From Tridacna crocea (taxonomy: Eukaryota; Mollusca; Bivalvia; Cardiida; Cardiidae), in assembly GCA_943736015.1 (NCBI GenBank), contig OX031062.1, positions 31,655,462 through 31,719,461 of the forward strand: 64,000 nucleotides of DNA, read 5' to 3'. The translations under genes and the position numbers were made by a program. This document shows positions 1-10,407 of the stretch, piece by piece (the first letter of the stretch is position 1; every line of letters begins with the position of its first letter). Below the pieces are notes generated by a model. That model made no database searches and was not told where the DNA came from. It saw only the letters and a program-made list of their open reading frames with translations.

Positions 1-222
1 TTACCACATGAGACAATTTTGGACTGGTCCAAATTGAAAGCATTTGCAGACGACAAAATAAAGGTGACTGAAAAATAGAAATTTGTTCTGGAAAGGGTAG
101 AAAACACTGTGGGAAAAGGAGAAAATGCTGGTTACCAGCATTTTCTCTTTTTCCCCACAGTGTTTTCAAAAGGCTTTTTTCTCAGGAGCGTCAAAAGTAG
201 GGATTGAGTGGTAATGGGTTAA
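1..222 (-). mobile_element. TM-A MITE, cut by the window edge
   Basis: Q arm at left, palindrome centre GCTGGTTACCAGC, P arm at right ending GGTAATGGGTTAA. The left TTAA lies outside the window. Confidence 0.9.
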
Positions 223-1073
223 TTTACACTGTCTGCAACAAAACCTTACGCCTTAGTTTACTCTTTACCAAACAATCTCCAATGACAGTTTTTGAAAATT
301 TTGCAGAAAAGGGACCAATTTCTTGTTAGCCGCTATTAATCCTTTCCCTTTTTTTTTTTAAATATACATGTACTTTATTAGTAAATCACCTTTCCCTTTC
401 CAATGAAATGTTTGCTCATTATTCTTAAATGTAATGGCTTTTGGAAATAGGCAAAAAAGCATGTGCAGTAAAATGTCAGGTTCTTCTCTGAGATATAGAC
501 CAAAATCAATACATGTAATAGACTATGTTTGGCCTTATCAATGTATATAGGAACTTTGGCCAATGACAAGTATATAATATTACAAAATGAAATTCTATGC
601 CAGAAAAAATAATTACCAATACTTCAATATTTATAACAACCCCCACATTATATAGTCCATAGTTATAAATAGACCCTTTACAGATAATGGGTTGAACTCT
701 TATCTATACCAAATTTTATATCTACAGTCCACAAAAAGTAATAAACAAAATGAAAATTTATATTTACCAACCTGTCAAATCTGTGAACAGCGGCTACTAC
801 AGGTAAGTCCTGATAATGGCTGCTGTTCACAGATCTGCTGTTGTCCACAATTTGCACTTCTTGCACTACATTTTGTTGCAAATTGATGGTTTTATAAGTA
901 GAGGTTTGTGTGGACCAAACTTGAACTCTGCCTCTATTTGAAACACAAAAATAATATACGCAAGTAAGATTGTGAAGTGAATATGGAAAGGCAAAAAATT
1001 GTTTTCACTTTGTAGAACTCGATTCTCAGTTTTACACATAATTCAATAAAAAGGGATTCATCACAGTGTTTTT
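223..1073. other. Gap: no gene; short TM fragment and repeat debris
   Basis: A left-end TM fragment (CTCTTTACCAAACAATC) lies near 260-330. At 785-885 a stretch contains CTGTTCACAGAT, also found at 1685, with a donor-like CAG/GTAAGT on the plus strand. I could not assign a gene. Confidence 0.4.
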
Positions 1074-1300
1074 TTAACCCTTTCCCAAACGACAAATTTT
1101 GGACTCTTCCACACCAAAAGAGACTGCAGACAACAATTTTAGATTGGAGAAAATGCCAGAAAGTTCTCAAAAAGGGTAGAAAACACTGTGGGAAAAGGAG
1201 AAATTGCTCGTTACGAGCAATTTCTCCTTTTCCCACAGTCTTTTCAAAAGACTTTTACTGCAGCCACGTAAAAACCAGGGCTTGTTTGGGAAAGGGTTAA
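1074..1300 (-). mobile_element. TM-D MITE, intact
   Basis: TTAA at both ends; CCCTTTCCCAAACGAC left, CCAGGGCTTGTTTGGG right; centre GCTCGTTACGAGC. Confidence 0.92.
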
Positions 1301-1426
1301 AGTACAGGCTGTGTGAAAATTGGTTGCCTGCAATAAAGGTCGCTGTTACATACAGGTCATAAACAGTGTAATCATACCAAGTAAGGTGACTGCTGGCTGC
1401 ACTTTGCAGATTGTTGTTATACACAT

Positions 1427-1634
1427 GGGCCCCGCTTCACCAAGGTAGTTACGAACAAAATTTGTGTAAGTTTTACCTAGGTTTTGTGTAAGTTTTACCC
1501 AACTATGGTATAGTGATACATCTGCTATGTGATACATAAAAACTATCATGGTGATTTTCGCATAATGTGCCACTTTACTAGAGTTAAGTAAAACTTCCAC
1601 AAATTTTGATTGTATCTACCTTAATGACACAGGG
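1427..1634. mobile_element. MITE with GGGCCC/CACCAAGGTAG inverted ends
   Basis: Left GGGCCCCGCTTCACCAAGG and right inverse of TTGGCCCTGTGTCATTAAGG, then extended inverted similarity (AAAATTTGTG). Superfamily not certain; only copy in the window. Confidence 0.6.
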
Positions 1635-1819
1635 CCAAGGTATTTAGAAAAGAAATATTCGCTGGCTGACTTATATTGGCTGCTGTTCACAGATATTGGC
1701 TGCTGTTCGTGTGAAGCTGCTAGCACAGATTGGAATGCACCATCTTGTGAGCCAACAATAACTTGGAACTCTTTATCACCTAATTAAATTTGCACCAGAT
1801 GACTGGAAATATCTATGAA

Positions 1820-2086
1820 ATTGCTTGAAAAAGGAGAAAATACTGCTTTCTAGGTTTTTCTCTCTGCCTACCATGTTTCTTACCTATTCTTCTTAGAACC
1901 TCAACAACGGAGTCATATTTGACTTCAAAATGGAGTGTTAAATTTTGTCATCTAGTAAGCCTATAAAGCAAAATTTCCAACCGTTGCAAAAACAAATTTT
2001 AATTTATGAGTCACATTTTGTTTTGTCCTCTGCAAAGGCTTTCAATCTAGACATGCCTAGATTCTTGTTTTTTGGTAAGTATTTAA
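1820..2086 (+). mobile_element. TM-A MITE, degenerate
   Basis: Core remnant at 1830-1890 and a clear Q arm at 1975-2086 ending in TTAA; the middle is poorly preserved. Confidence 0.5.
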
Positions 2087-2089
2087 TAC

Positions 2090-2540
2090 ATTTAACTTTA
2101 GACAACATAGTGGCCATAACAGAAATTGCTCATTTTGAACAATTATTCCTATTGCCATATAATTTCAAATGTGGTCTGTTGAAACACAAAAAGTCATATG
2201 CAGACTGCCTAATGTTAACCCTGAATGCATCAAAGAAATTTAAAAGAAAGTTTTGGTCTAGAAATTAGATCAAAACAACCAGTTTCGTTGAAATGATATC
2301 CCCTTCCAAAAAATTTACTTGTCGTCGTAACTTAAAATCATTCCCAGTTGGCCATTTTTTATTGAATCAAAACAAAAAATGTCTTGGCAGAATGGGTTAT
2401 TTTACATATATGAATATAAATTTCATGAAATTCCGTCAACATGAGATATTCTCCTGGACAAACAATGCCGTCAGCGGTGAATAATGATTGCAACTGTAAA
2501 GATTGCTTTTGTTCAGAATGTTTCTTCTAAGCAGACACAG
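2090..2540. other. Gap: unique-looking AT-rich sequence
   Basis: No repeat family, domain or splice-consistent coding stretch recognised on either strand. Confidence 0.3.
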
Positions 2541-2544
2541 TAGA

Positions 2545-2762
2545 TTAACCCCTACTTTTGACGCCCCTGAGAAAGAAGCTTTTTGAAAACACTGTAGAAA
2601 AAGGAGAAAATGCTGGTAACCAGCATTTTCTCCTTTTCCCACAGTGCTTTCTACCCTTCCCAGAACAAATTTATATTTTTCAGTCATCTTTATTTTGTCG
2701 TCTGCAAATTAATGCTTTCAATTTGGACCAGTTTAAAATTTTCTCATGTCGTAAAGGGTTAA
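2545..2762 (+). mobile_element. TM-A MITE with a short P-arm deletion
   Basis: TTAACCC runs straight into CTACTTTTGACG, losing about 13 bp; otherwise full. Confidence 0.9.
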
Positions 2763-3225
2763 AGATCAGAATTCATGTTTAGTGCAGTCAGATCTTGTCT
2801 CTGAGGATTAAAAGAAAACCAACATAAAAATGTTGCTGAAACCTGAAAAGGACCCCGAAAAAGAAACACTGCAATTTTTAATTTCTTTTGAAAAGGAGAA
2901 AATGCTGGATACCAGTGTGTATCGTGTTGCAATGATTACATGTATGTTTCAATGCTTACAATACATGTACTAATTCTGAATGTTGCATTTATCAATTGTC
3001 GATCAGACAGTCTAGTAGCAACACACAAATATTCTTGAAATTGTAAAATCAGTTTTGTATCCAATTTACATATTCTAATTTAACACAATCAAAGAGAAAT
3101 TGCCTATTTACTATTTACGATTTTTTACTTTAATCAATTTCATGCATAAAATCTGACAGGCAAGAACACATCTATCATACTACATTATTACATGTGAAAT
3201 TGGCCGATTTACAGTCTAAAATCTA
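2763..3225. other. Gap: no gene
   Basis: AT-rich; only a core scrap (AAAAGGAGAAAATGCTGG) near 2890. Confidence 0.3.
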
Positions 3226-3453
3226 TTAACCATTACCACATAAATTCCTACTTTTGACACCCTTTAAAATGACGCCTTTACAAAACATTGTGGGAAAAGG
3301 AGATAATGCTGGTAAACAACATTATCTCCTTTTCCCACAATGTTTTCTACCCTTCACAAAATAAATTTCAAATTTTCAGTCACTTTTATTTTGTCATCTG
3401 CAAATGCTTTCGATTTGACAAGCCTAAAATACTGTCGTTTGGTAATGAGTTAA
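3226..3453 (+). mobile_element. TM-A MITE, intact, with paired core changes
   Basis: TTAA both ends. Both arms of the core carry a matching private change (GATAATG left, CATTATC right). Confidence 0.92.
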
Positions 3454-3573
3454 AAGTTAAAAACAAATATTGACCAAGGTAAAGGCAGGGTGTAAATGCT
3501 TGTGCAAACAAAAATCCCCATTAATACATTTCCTCCTGCATGCTACTTTCTTTTTGCCTAGTAGTGATGTGCT

Positions 3574-4605
3574 TCAACCCTTTACCAATTAATCCTGTCT
3601 TTCAAAGACTCTAAACAAGAGGACCATAATGGTCCTATATCGCTCACCTGAGTACTAAGCAGCAAAGGCCTACAACAAAGACTATAATTACCAAATATTG
3701 AGGTTCAAGGGCTAATGATGATGAAACAAGAGCGGCAAATTGTTGCAAAATATGCAATCCCACCGCTAGTTGTAAAGGAGGTATAATAGTTGCAAAGGGC
3801 AGGCAATGCAACAAACAATTTGACTTGAAACTTCCAAACAATACAATTAAAATAAAGATCAAAGTGAAATTACCCAATCTCCATGCTAGGTAGAGTTACT
3901 GTTCTTGAACACAGTACTCTGTAATATCACAACAAACATGCATACCAATTTTGAAGTCGTTCCGACTTGAGATGACAAAGTTATATTCCGAACAAGCATT
4001 AAATGCAAACTCATGTGAGATTTCATCAAGACAGACATTTTAACCAATTTTCAATTCAGCTTAGCAAGAAATGTGGTCGCTGGAGTGCCCACAAGAAGAT
4101 TTTTAAAGACTTCCCTCTCTACCTCTATGTGAAATCTGAGACCAACAACATAGGGCTAACTTTCACCCCAGAACCATAATTTGAAGTACCGGTATTTTGG
4201 TAGAGGGCCACTAGATGATGCTACATACCAAATATGAAAGCTCTAGCCCTTATGGTTTGGGAGAAGAAGATTTTCAAAGATTTCCTTCTTTATCGCTATG
4301 TGAAATCTGAGAACCCACAAAATAGGGCCATTTTCAACACTAGGGCCATAATTTGAGGTAGAGGGCCATTAGATGATGCTACATGCCAAATATGAAAGTT
4401 CTAGCCCTTACAGTTTTGGACCTTACAGTTTTTTGTAATTTTCAACTGACGGACGGACAGACGGATGATGGACAATGACTGATCACAATAGCTCACCTTG
4501 AGCACTCCGTGCTCAGGTGAGCTAAAAAGAGGGCTTTTGAAAACAGTGTGGGAAAAGGAGAAAATGCTGGTGACCAGCATTTTCTTCTTTTTCCAAAATT
4601 TATTT
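3574..4605 (+). mobile_element. TM-A MITE split by a helentron-like element
   Basis: Left arm at 3574-3612 (AACCCTTTACCAATTAATCC) resumes at 4529 with GGGCTTTTGAAAAC and the core to 4605; the 3613-4528 element lies between. The right arm is missing. Confidence 0.65.
3613..4528 (+). mobile_element. Helentron/HINE-like non-autonomous element, family 1
   Basis: Starts AAACAAGAGGACCATAATGG; ends in a hairpin (GAGCACTCCGTGCTC) then AGGTGAGCTAAAAA. Subterminal inverted repeats GCTCACCTGAG / CTCAGGTGAGC. Internally two ~160-bp units (at about 4210 and 4370, both containing CCAAATATGAAAG) and a GACGGACGGACAGACGG tract before the tail. The class is inferred from architecture. Confidence 0.7.
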
Positions 4606-4644
4606 CAACCCATTCATTGACAGAAATCATCAAATGAGCTACAT

Positions 4645-4874
4645 TTAACCCATTATCACACAATCCCTACTTTTGACGCCCCTGGAAAAGAAGCCCTTTT
4701 GAAAATATTGTGGGAAAAGGAGAAAATGCTGGTAACCAGCATTTTCTCCTTTCCCCACAATGTTTTCTACCCTTCACAAATCTACTTTCAAATTTTCATT
4801 CACTTTCATTTTGTCGTCTGCAAATACTTTCAATTTGGACAAGCCTAAAATATTGTCGTTTGGTAATGAGTTAA
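4645..4874 (+). mobile_element. TM-A MITE, intact
   Basis: TTAA both ends, centre GCTGGTAACCAGC. Confidence 0.93.
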
Positions 4875-4978
4875 TTTGTCATCTGTCAGTGTGTACAGTT
4901 TTCTCAAGTCTAAATTCCATGGTCTAGCTAATAATTAAACAGTCTGAAAGAGGCTATCCTATAAAGTGCAGGTATCTA

Positions 4979-5035
4979 TTGGTAACCAGCATTTTCTCCT
5001 CTTCACACTATGTTTTTTATCATTTCATACAGAGA
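4979..5035 (+). mobile_element. TM core right-half fragment
   Basis: Begins exactly at the palindrome centre (GGTAACCAGCATTTTCTCC). Confidence 0.6.
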
Positions 5036-5990
5036 CAAATCATTAAAGCCACAACTAATCTGTGATCTGTGAAGTCTCTGGAACAGTCCTTGTACGAGGG
5101 CTGTTCGGAAATTTTTGAGACATTGGTTATAATATGAGAATGATAAGACTTACAAACGAAATACATGTACCTTATCACAGTTAACATAATTATACTTTAT
5201 GCCTTTATACATGCCAAATATCATGTCTTCTGTGTAAGTGTCAGGGCCCTTCTGAAATATACCACTTCAACGTTTTAAACAACAGTGTGACATCCTATCA
5301 ACTTTACAGTGTGTTTTACAATTACAAGCCATTCTTTTTCAATTTAAACTGTGGTTGTTTTATTATACTGCATGGTTGTTTTAACATACTGCAAAGAAAT
5401 TTCTTGTGATCTGATTCGTTAACATGCCAGGAACATATATATCATGTTCCCTGGCAAAAACCATGTAAAGGCAGTTTCCCTTTTGAGTAAACATCACTAC
5501 ATGTGCAACACAACATCCAAAATGGCAGCGTTGATAGAACACCAGACTGCACATTTACGCACCAAACTGCAAGTTTCAGTGACGTCAGTTTCCAGTGACT
5601 TCAGTTTTCATTGAATTGGGTCACTCAGAAGGGAATATCTGTTTCTTCAGTATACTGGATTCGTGAGATTATAAAACAGGAAAATTTCCCTTAAAGCGCT
5701 TTGAAAGTGTAAAACTTTGTTGTACGATCAGGTGACTGGGGACTTGGAAATTTGTTCACGGCTCGGGGCGACATGATTTATCACAGCTGTGAACAAATTT
5801 CCAAGTCCCCTACCTCGTGACTGTGCAACTAAAAATGTCTATGGCTGGCTAGAATAGGAATATTTGCATTTTCTTCTCTTTCATAATCTGTGCAGCCTTG
5901 CAGCCGTCAGGGGCAACATTTGGCACAAAGGTAAAAAAATGATTATAATTTCATATATAAACATCAAAGTTCAGGGGCATTTGTCTGTCT
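5036..5990. other. Gap: no gene; hairpin and possible mariner-end scrap
   Basis: CGAGGGCTGTTCGGAAA at about 5096 resembles mariner-type termini but nothing follows it. The hairpin at 5726-5825 is listed separately. The rest is unassigned. Confidence 0.3.
5726..5825. repeat. Long hairpin
   Basis: Arms GGGGACTTGGAAATTTGTTC (from 5738) and its inverse ending at 5810, loop ~28 bp, with weaker outer pairing. Probably a palindromic MITE; no second copy seen. Confidence 0.6.
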
Positions 5991-6000
5991 CTTGCACAGT

Positions 6001-6066
6001 AGCAATTATTGTGGGGAAAAAGAGAAAAGCCTGGTTACAAGCATCTTCTCCCTTTTATTCAGGATT
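6001..6066 (+). mobile_element. TM core fragment
   Basis: ATTGTGGGGAAAAAGAG ... CCTGGTTACAAGC, degenerate. Confidence 0.5.
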
Positions 6067-6291
6067 GTTTGGTTAAGATTTAAAGGTCAAGGGTTGTGCA
6101 AATACCAGTTGTCACAACCAGTTCCCTTACTGAACCACAAAACTGACCTCAAAAATCATTAAAACATATTTACACAAACTTTAAAAGCTCTAAAATTAAA
6201 CAGTACGCGTCAAAATATCAAATATGGCTAAAATAATACAATAATTTTCCTAAGCTTCAATGTATCTGCGATCGATTTTCAAGTCTTTAGA

Positions 6292-6455
6292 TTAACCCTT
6301 CACTTTCACTGCATTTGCGGACATTAATTTTGTTGTGGTGGAATATTTCTTTGATAGGGCAGAAAAAATTGTGGGAAAAGGAGAAATGCTGTTTACCAGC
6401 ATTTTCTCCTATTCCCACAATTTTCAAAAGGCTTCTATCCAAGGGTCATTAGAAG
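6292..6455 (-). mobile_element. TM MITE, right arm lost
   Basis: TTAACCCTTCAC left end and near-intact core; no right TTAA. Confidence 0.7.
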
Positions 6456-6598
6456 ACAGCATTGTGCAGTATAGACTACTGTTTTGACCCAAAAAGGTCT
6501 GAAAGTGGTTCAAGCTATTTTTAGAAGACAGTGTATCAGGCAACATAAAATATGGAGTTTGATCTTTGATATTGTCCTCTAGCTGGCTACTTGTAATT

Positions 6599-6820
6599 GT
6601 TTACCAAACGACAAAATGTTAGACTGGTCCAAATCGAAAGCACTTGCAGACGACAAAATAAACATAGCTCAAAATGTGAAATTTGTTTTGAGTAGGGTAG
6701 AAAACATTGGGGGAAAAGGACAAAATGCTGGTAACCAGCATTTTCTCCTTTTCCCACAATGATTTCAAAAGACTTCTTTTCCAGGGGTATAAAAGTCGGG
6801 ATTGTGTTGTAAAGAATTAA
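6599..6820 (-). mobile_element. TM-A MITE
   Basis: Q arm left, core with one asymmetric change, right TTAA shared with the next copy. Confidence 0.88.
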
Positions 6821-7058
6821 CCCATTACCACTCAATCCCTACTTTTGACGACCCTGAGAAAGAAGCCATAAAAAAAAAAAAAAAAAAAACATAGTGGGAA
6901 AAGGAGAAAATGCTGGTAACCAGCATTTTCTCCTTTTCCCACAATGTTTCCTACCCTTCACAAAACAAAATTCAAATTTTCAGTCGCTTTTATTTTGTTG
7001 TCTGCAAATGCCTTCGATTTGGACAAACCTAAAATTTTGTCGTTTGGTAATAAGTTAA
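6817..7058 (+). mobile_element. TM-A MITE with poly-A expansion
   Basis: Abuts the previous copy through one TTAA (6817-6820). A run of ~20 A replaces TTTTGAAAA before the core. Confidence 0.92.
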
Positions 7059-7215
7059 GCAATGTAATACTATCTGCAATAACTACTGCTGTTTTTTCAA
7101 ACCAAAAAAATCCATTTCAATTTTGCATTTTAGGGAGAAAGTACACATGTAATTACTGGTTAAAAAAGGGGTACAGAGATTTCAATTCGGTGGGAAATGT
7201 TCCAGCAAAAGGGGC

Positions 7216-7439
7216 TTAACCCATTACCACACAATCCCTACTTTTGACGCCCCTGAGAAAGAAGCCTTTTGAAAACACTAAGGGAAAAGGAGATATTGCT
7301 GGTAACCATCACTTTCTCCTTTTCCCACAGTATTTTTTACCTTTCCCAGAACAAATTTCAATTTTTCAGACACATTTGTCATCTGCAAATGCTTACAATT
7401 TGGACCTGTCTAAAATTTTCTCCTGTGGTAAAGAGTTAA
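7216..7439 (+). mobile_element. TM-A MITE
   Basis: TTAA both ends; core arms moderately diverged. Confidence 0.92.
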
Positions 7440-7574
7440 TGCATCTGTATGATGCATCATTCCACAAAAGTCATCACATAATTACGAATCCATAAAAATT
7501 GTGCGTTTCCATCAGCTGGCTCCAGAGGTAAAATGGTCCTCCGACAGGCAGAAAATCTACAAAAAACTAAACAT

Positions 7575-7805
7575 TTTAATCCTTTACCTGATATGCCAAT
7601 TTGAGGCTCTTCTATTTCAGCAGCAAATAAAGATATGATGTCAAAAATATGGATAAATGCAGATACAAATATCTGACTAAGTGGAAAACATTGTGGGAAA
7701 AGGAGAAATTGCTCATTACGAGCAATTTCTCCTTTTCCCTCAATGTTTTCAAAAGCTGTCTGTTGTTGATACGTCAAAATGAGTATCTGTGGAGTAAAGG
7801 GTTAA
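7575..7805 (-). mobile_element. TM-B MITE
   Basis: TTAA both ends, TTTGAGGCTCTTCTATTTCA at left, centre GCTCATTACGAGC. Confidence 0.9.
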
Positions 7806-7890
7806 CCCCTGTCAGCCTGCATAGGCCGACATACGTGAATACATTTTGCAGATACTATTTAGCCCTCTTTTATAGAGCATGGCATTGTAT
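7806..7890. mobile_element. Fragment of the GAGCCATGCTCTG hairpin MITE
   Basis: GTCAGCCTGCATAGGCC and TTTAGCCCTCTTTTATAGAG match the right part of the copy at 31212-31478. Confidence 0.6.
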
Positions 7891-7896
7891 CCATGT

Positions 7897-8055
7897 TTAG
7901 CTCTTTACCATACAATCCCAGCTTTTTCTTCTTTTCCCACAATGTTTTCTATCCTTCCGAAAGCGAATTTCAATTTTTGAGCCACATTTATTGTCATCCG
8001 CAAATGCTCTTAAATTTGGGCAAGTCTACAATATTGTCGTTTGGTAAAGAGTTAA
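7897..8055 (+). mobile_element. TM-A MITE, left core arm lost
   Basis: TTAG left end; P arm passes straight into TTCTTTTCCCACAATG; Q arm complete. Confidence 0.85.
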
Positions 8056-8281
8056 CCCTTTACTCCATAGATACTCATTTTGACATATCAACAACAGATA
8101 GCTTTTGAAAACATTGTGGGAAATGGAGAAATTGCTCGTAACGAGCAATTTCTCCTTTTCCCACAATGTTTTCAACTCAATCAGATATTTGTAGCCTCAT
8201 TTGTCCATATTTTTGACATCATATCTTTATTTGCTGCTGAAATGGAAGAGCCTCAAATTGGCACATCTTGTAAAGGGTTAA
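8052..8281 (+). mobile_element. TM-B MITE, intact
   Basis: Shares TTAA 8052-8055 with the preceding copy. Centre GCTCGTAACGAGC, right arm TTTGCTGCTGAAATGGAAG. Confidence 0.92.
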
Positions 8282-8338
8282 AAGAATAGTGAGGTATATT
8301 TTTTGTCCTTCACTACAGTGCATGAAATGGATTCTCTT

Positions 8339-8548
8339 TTAAGCTTCTACCACATAATCTTGAATTTTAACATGCCTGAAATAGAGCAGGTTTTTAAAAC
8401 ATAGTAATCAGTATTTATCTTTTTCTCCTACAATGTTTTCTAATCTACTAAAGAAAGACAGCATCATCTGAGCTACATTTTAATTTGTCATCTGGAAATG
8501 CTTCACAATCTAATTAGTTCAATATTTCATTGTTTGGTCAAGAGTTAA
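8339..8548 (+). mobile_element. TM-A MITE, degenerate
   Basis: TTAA ends still visible; the core palindrome has largely collapsed. Confidence 0.6.
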
Positions 8549-9127
8549 ATTATCTCAAAGTGACAATTTTAATGAGTTCCCATAGCAAGTGCTTGTTAAG
8601 AAAATATGTTTCAGAGTTAGTGAACAGCGTATTACTTTTTCATCAGGCGTATTCCTTTCCCTACTCCAAACACTGGAGTATTTCGGAACACTGTGCCGTG
8701 TTCCTCAGAACATGTTCTGACTTCTAATCCAATTGAGGTGTAGCGCACCTGCTGAACGGTTGCTAGGTGATTCAAGATGGCTGAAAGACGGACAAATCTT
8801 CATGGCTAAATTTGCAATTGTAATTCTTTACGATATGAATGCCATAAATAAGAGCATAGTAGACTCGTCTCTACTCTCTCTCTGCAGCTAATCATATTCT
8901 CAACTAACACAGCTGGGACAGTCATCATGTCAAAGTACTTTCATTTTGATATGGTTTCAAATAATGTTCTGAATGTGCTTCATTCAGGACATACTTCCAT
9001 AACAGTGTATTGTGTTCTGAAATATTCCTTTCAATGCATTCCAGAACAGCATTCCAGAACACAGAACATTGTGCCAGAACAGGTGAAAGGAATCATGTAA
9101 TGGGCAATGGAAGGTGGACAGTATAAA
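8549..9127. other. Gap: no gene
   Basis: Repeated GGAACACTGTGCCGTGTTCC/CAGAACA-type words near 8680 and 9040-9080 suggest an old, unnamed repeat. Nothing coding is convincing. Confidence 0.3.
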
Positions 9128-9340
9128 ATCAATCCCTTACCAAATAATTACGTTTTTTTTTTAAAACAACCCTAAGAATGAAGCCTTCTAAAAAGATTGT
9201 TGGAAAAGGAGAAAATGCTGGTTACCAGCATTCTCTCCTTTACCTCACAATGTTTTTTACCTTTTCCAAAACAATTTTCAACTTTTGAGTCACATTAATT
9301 TTGTCTTCTGCAAATGCTTCCAATACTATGAGATCAGATT
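9128..9340 (+). mobile_element. TM-A MITE, right end lost
   Basis: P arm, core GCTGGTTACCAGC and most of Q; stops after TCTGCAAATGCTTCC. Confidence 0.8.
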
Positions 9341-9529
9341 GCACGGAGTGAACAGTATTTTCTTCATGGCACACCAGCCAAAACAGTCTAGAATTGACAA
9401 TATGTTGAGAATACTTAGAAATGCTTTCTTTATTTATTTGACAGTGCAAGGGTCGACCTATAAAAACACAGTTATTGCATCCTTCATGCAGATGAGGAAG
9501 ACAAATATTTCAAACATAGAAATTGCATA

Positions 9530-9757
9530 TTAACCCATTACCACACAAGCCCTACTTTTGACGCCCCTGAGAAGATGTCTTTAGAAAACATTGTGGGAAA
9601 AGGACAAAATGCTGGTAACCAGCATTTTCTCCTTTTCCCACAATGTTTTCTACCCTTCACAAAACAAATTTCACATTTCCAGTCACTTTCATTTTGTCGT
9701 CTGCAAATGCTTTCAATTTGAACAAGTCTAGAATTTCTTTGTGTGGTAAAGAGTTAA
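9530..9757 (+). mobile_element. TM-A MITE, intact
   Basis: TTAA both ends; right TTAA shared with a truncated copy. Confidence 0.93.
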
Positions 9758-9889
9758 CTTTTTGGAAGGGTAGAAAACATTGTGGAAAAAGGAGAAAAGT
9801 TACCAGCATTTTCTCCTTTTCCTTTGATGTTTTCAAAAGGTTCTTTCTCAGGGTTGTTAAAAGTTTAGATTGTATGGTAAAGGGATAAA
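9754..9889 (-). mobile_element. TM-A MITE, Q arm lost
   Basis: Core missing TGCTG at its centre; P arm ends GGTAAAGGGATAA. Confidence 0.75.
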
Positions 9890-9926
9890 GTAGGTATGAT
9901 CTATTTTCACCCTAACTTCAAGTGAT

Positions 9927-10155
9927 TTAACCCTTTACTCCATAGATACTCATTTCTACACATCCCTTGTAGGAGCCTTTGGAAAACATCGAGGCAAAAG
10001 GTGAAATTGCTCGAGACGAGCAATTTCACCTTTTGCCACAATGTTTTCTACACTATCAAAAGATGTCATATACACATATGAAATGCCTTTATCCTTGCTG
10101 TTATTTAGGGTCAATTAGAGATACCATAGAAATGCATCATGGGGTAAAGGGTTAA
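9927..10155 (+). mobile_element. TM-C MITE, intact
   Basis: TTAA both ends, centre GCTCGAGACGAGC, right arm AATTAGAGATACCATAGAAA. Confidence 0.92.
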
Positions 10156-10189
10156 CAGATTTGTTTGTTGTGGAATTTAACACACACCT

Positions 10190-10312
10190 TAGGTACCATT
10201 ACTGACACATCTTTCTTTCCAAGCTTCCCACTGATTTTCTCACTTGCACCAGAATTGAGAGGGGAAAACTGCTTGAAAGAAAGTTTGCCTAAACCTTGGG
10301 TACAATAGTAAG
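10190..10312 (-). mobile_element. SINE tail fragment
   Basis: ACATCTTTCTTTCCAAGC and GAAAGAAAGTTTGCCT match the bodies of the tRNA-headed SINEs at 44942 and 62395; head missing. Confidence 0.55.
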
Positions 10313-10407
10313 GGTCATGCAAATGCACAAAAGTTCACTCAAGCAGTGAAAATGCTTCTTAACAAGGTTGATTCAGGATGTGATGAGTAACAGAGAACTA
10401 TACATAC

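Noticed and set aside
5092-5130. Mariner terminal sequence
   Set aside because: Only ~17 bp resemble such an end; no partner terminus or transposase remnant.
5840-5960. Minus-strand CAKCCP-stop as FBXL5 C-terminus
   Set aside because: No acceptor or LRR upstream; similarity limited to three cysteines.
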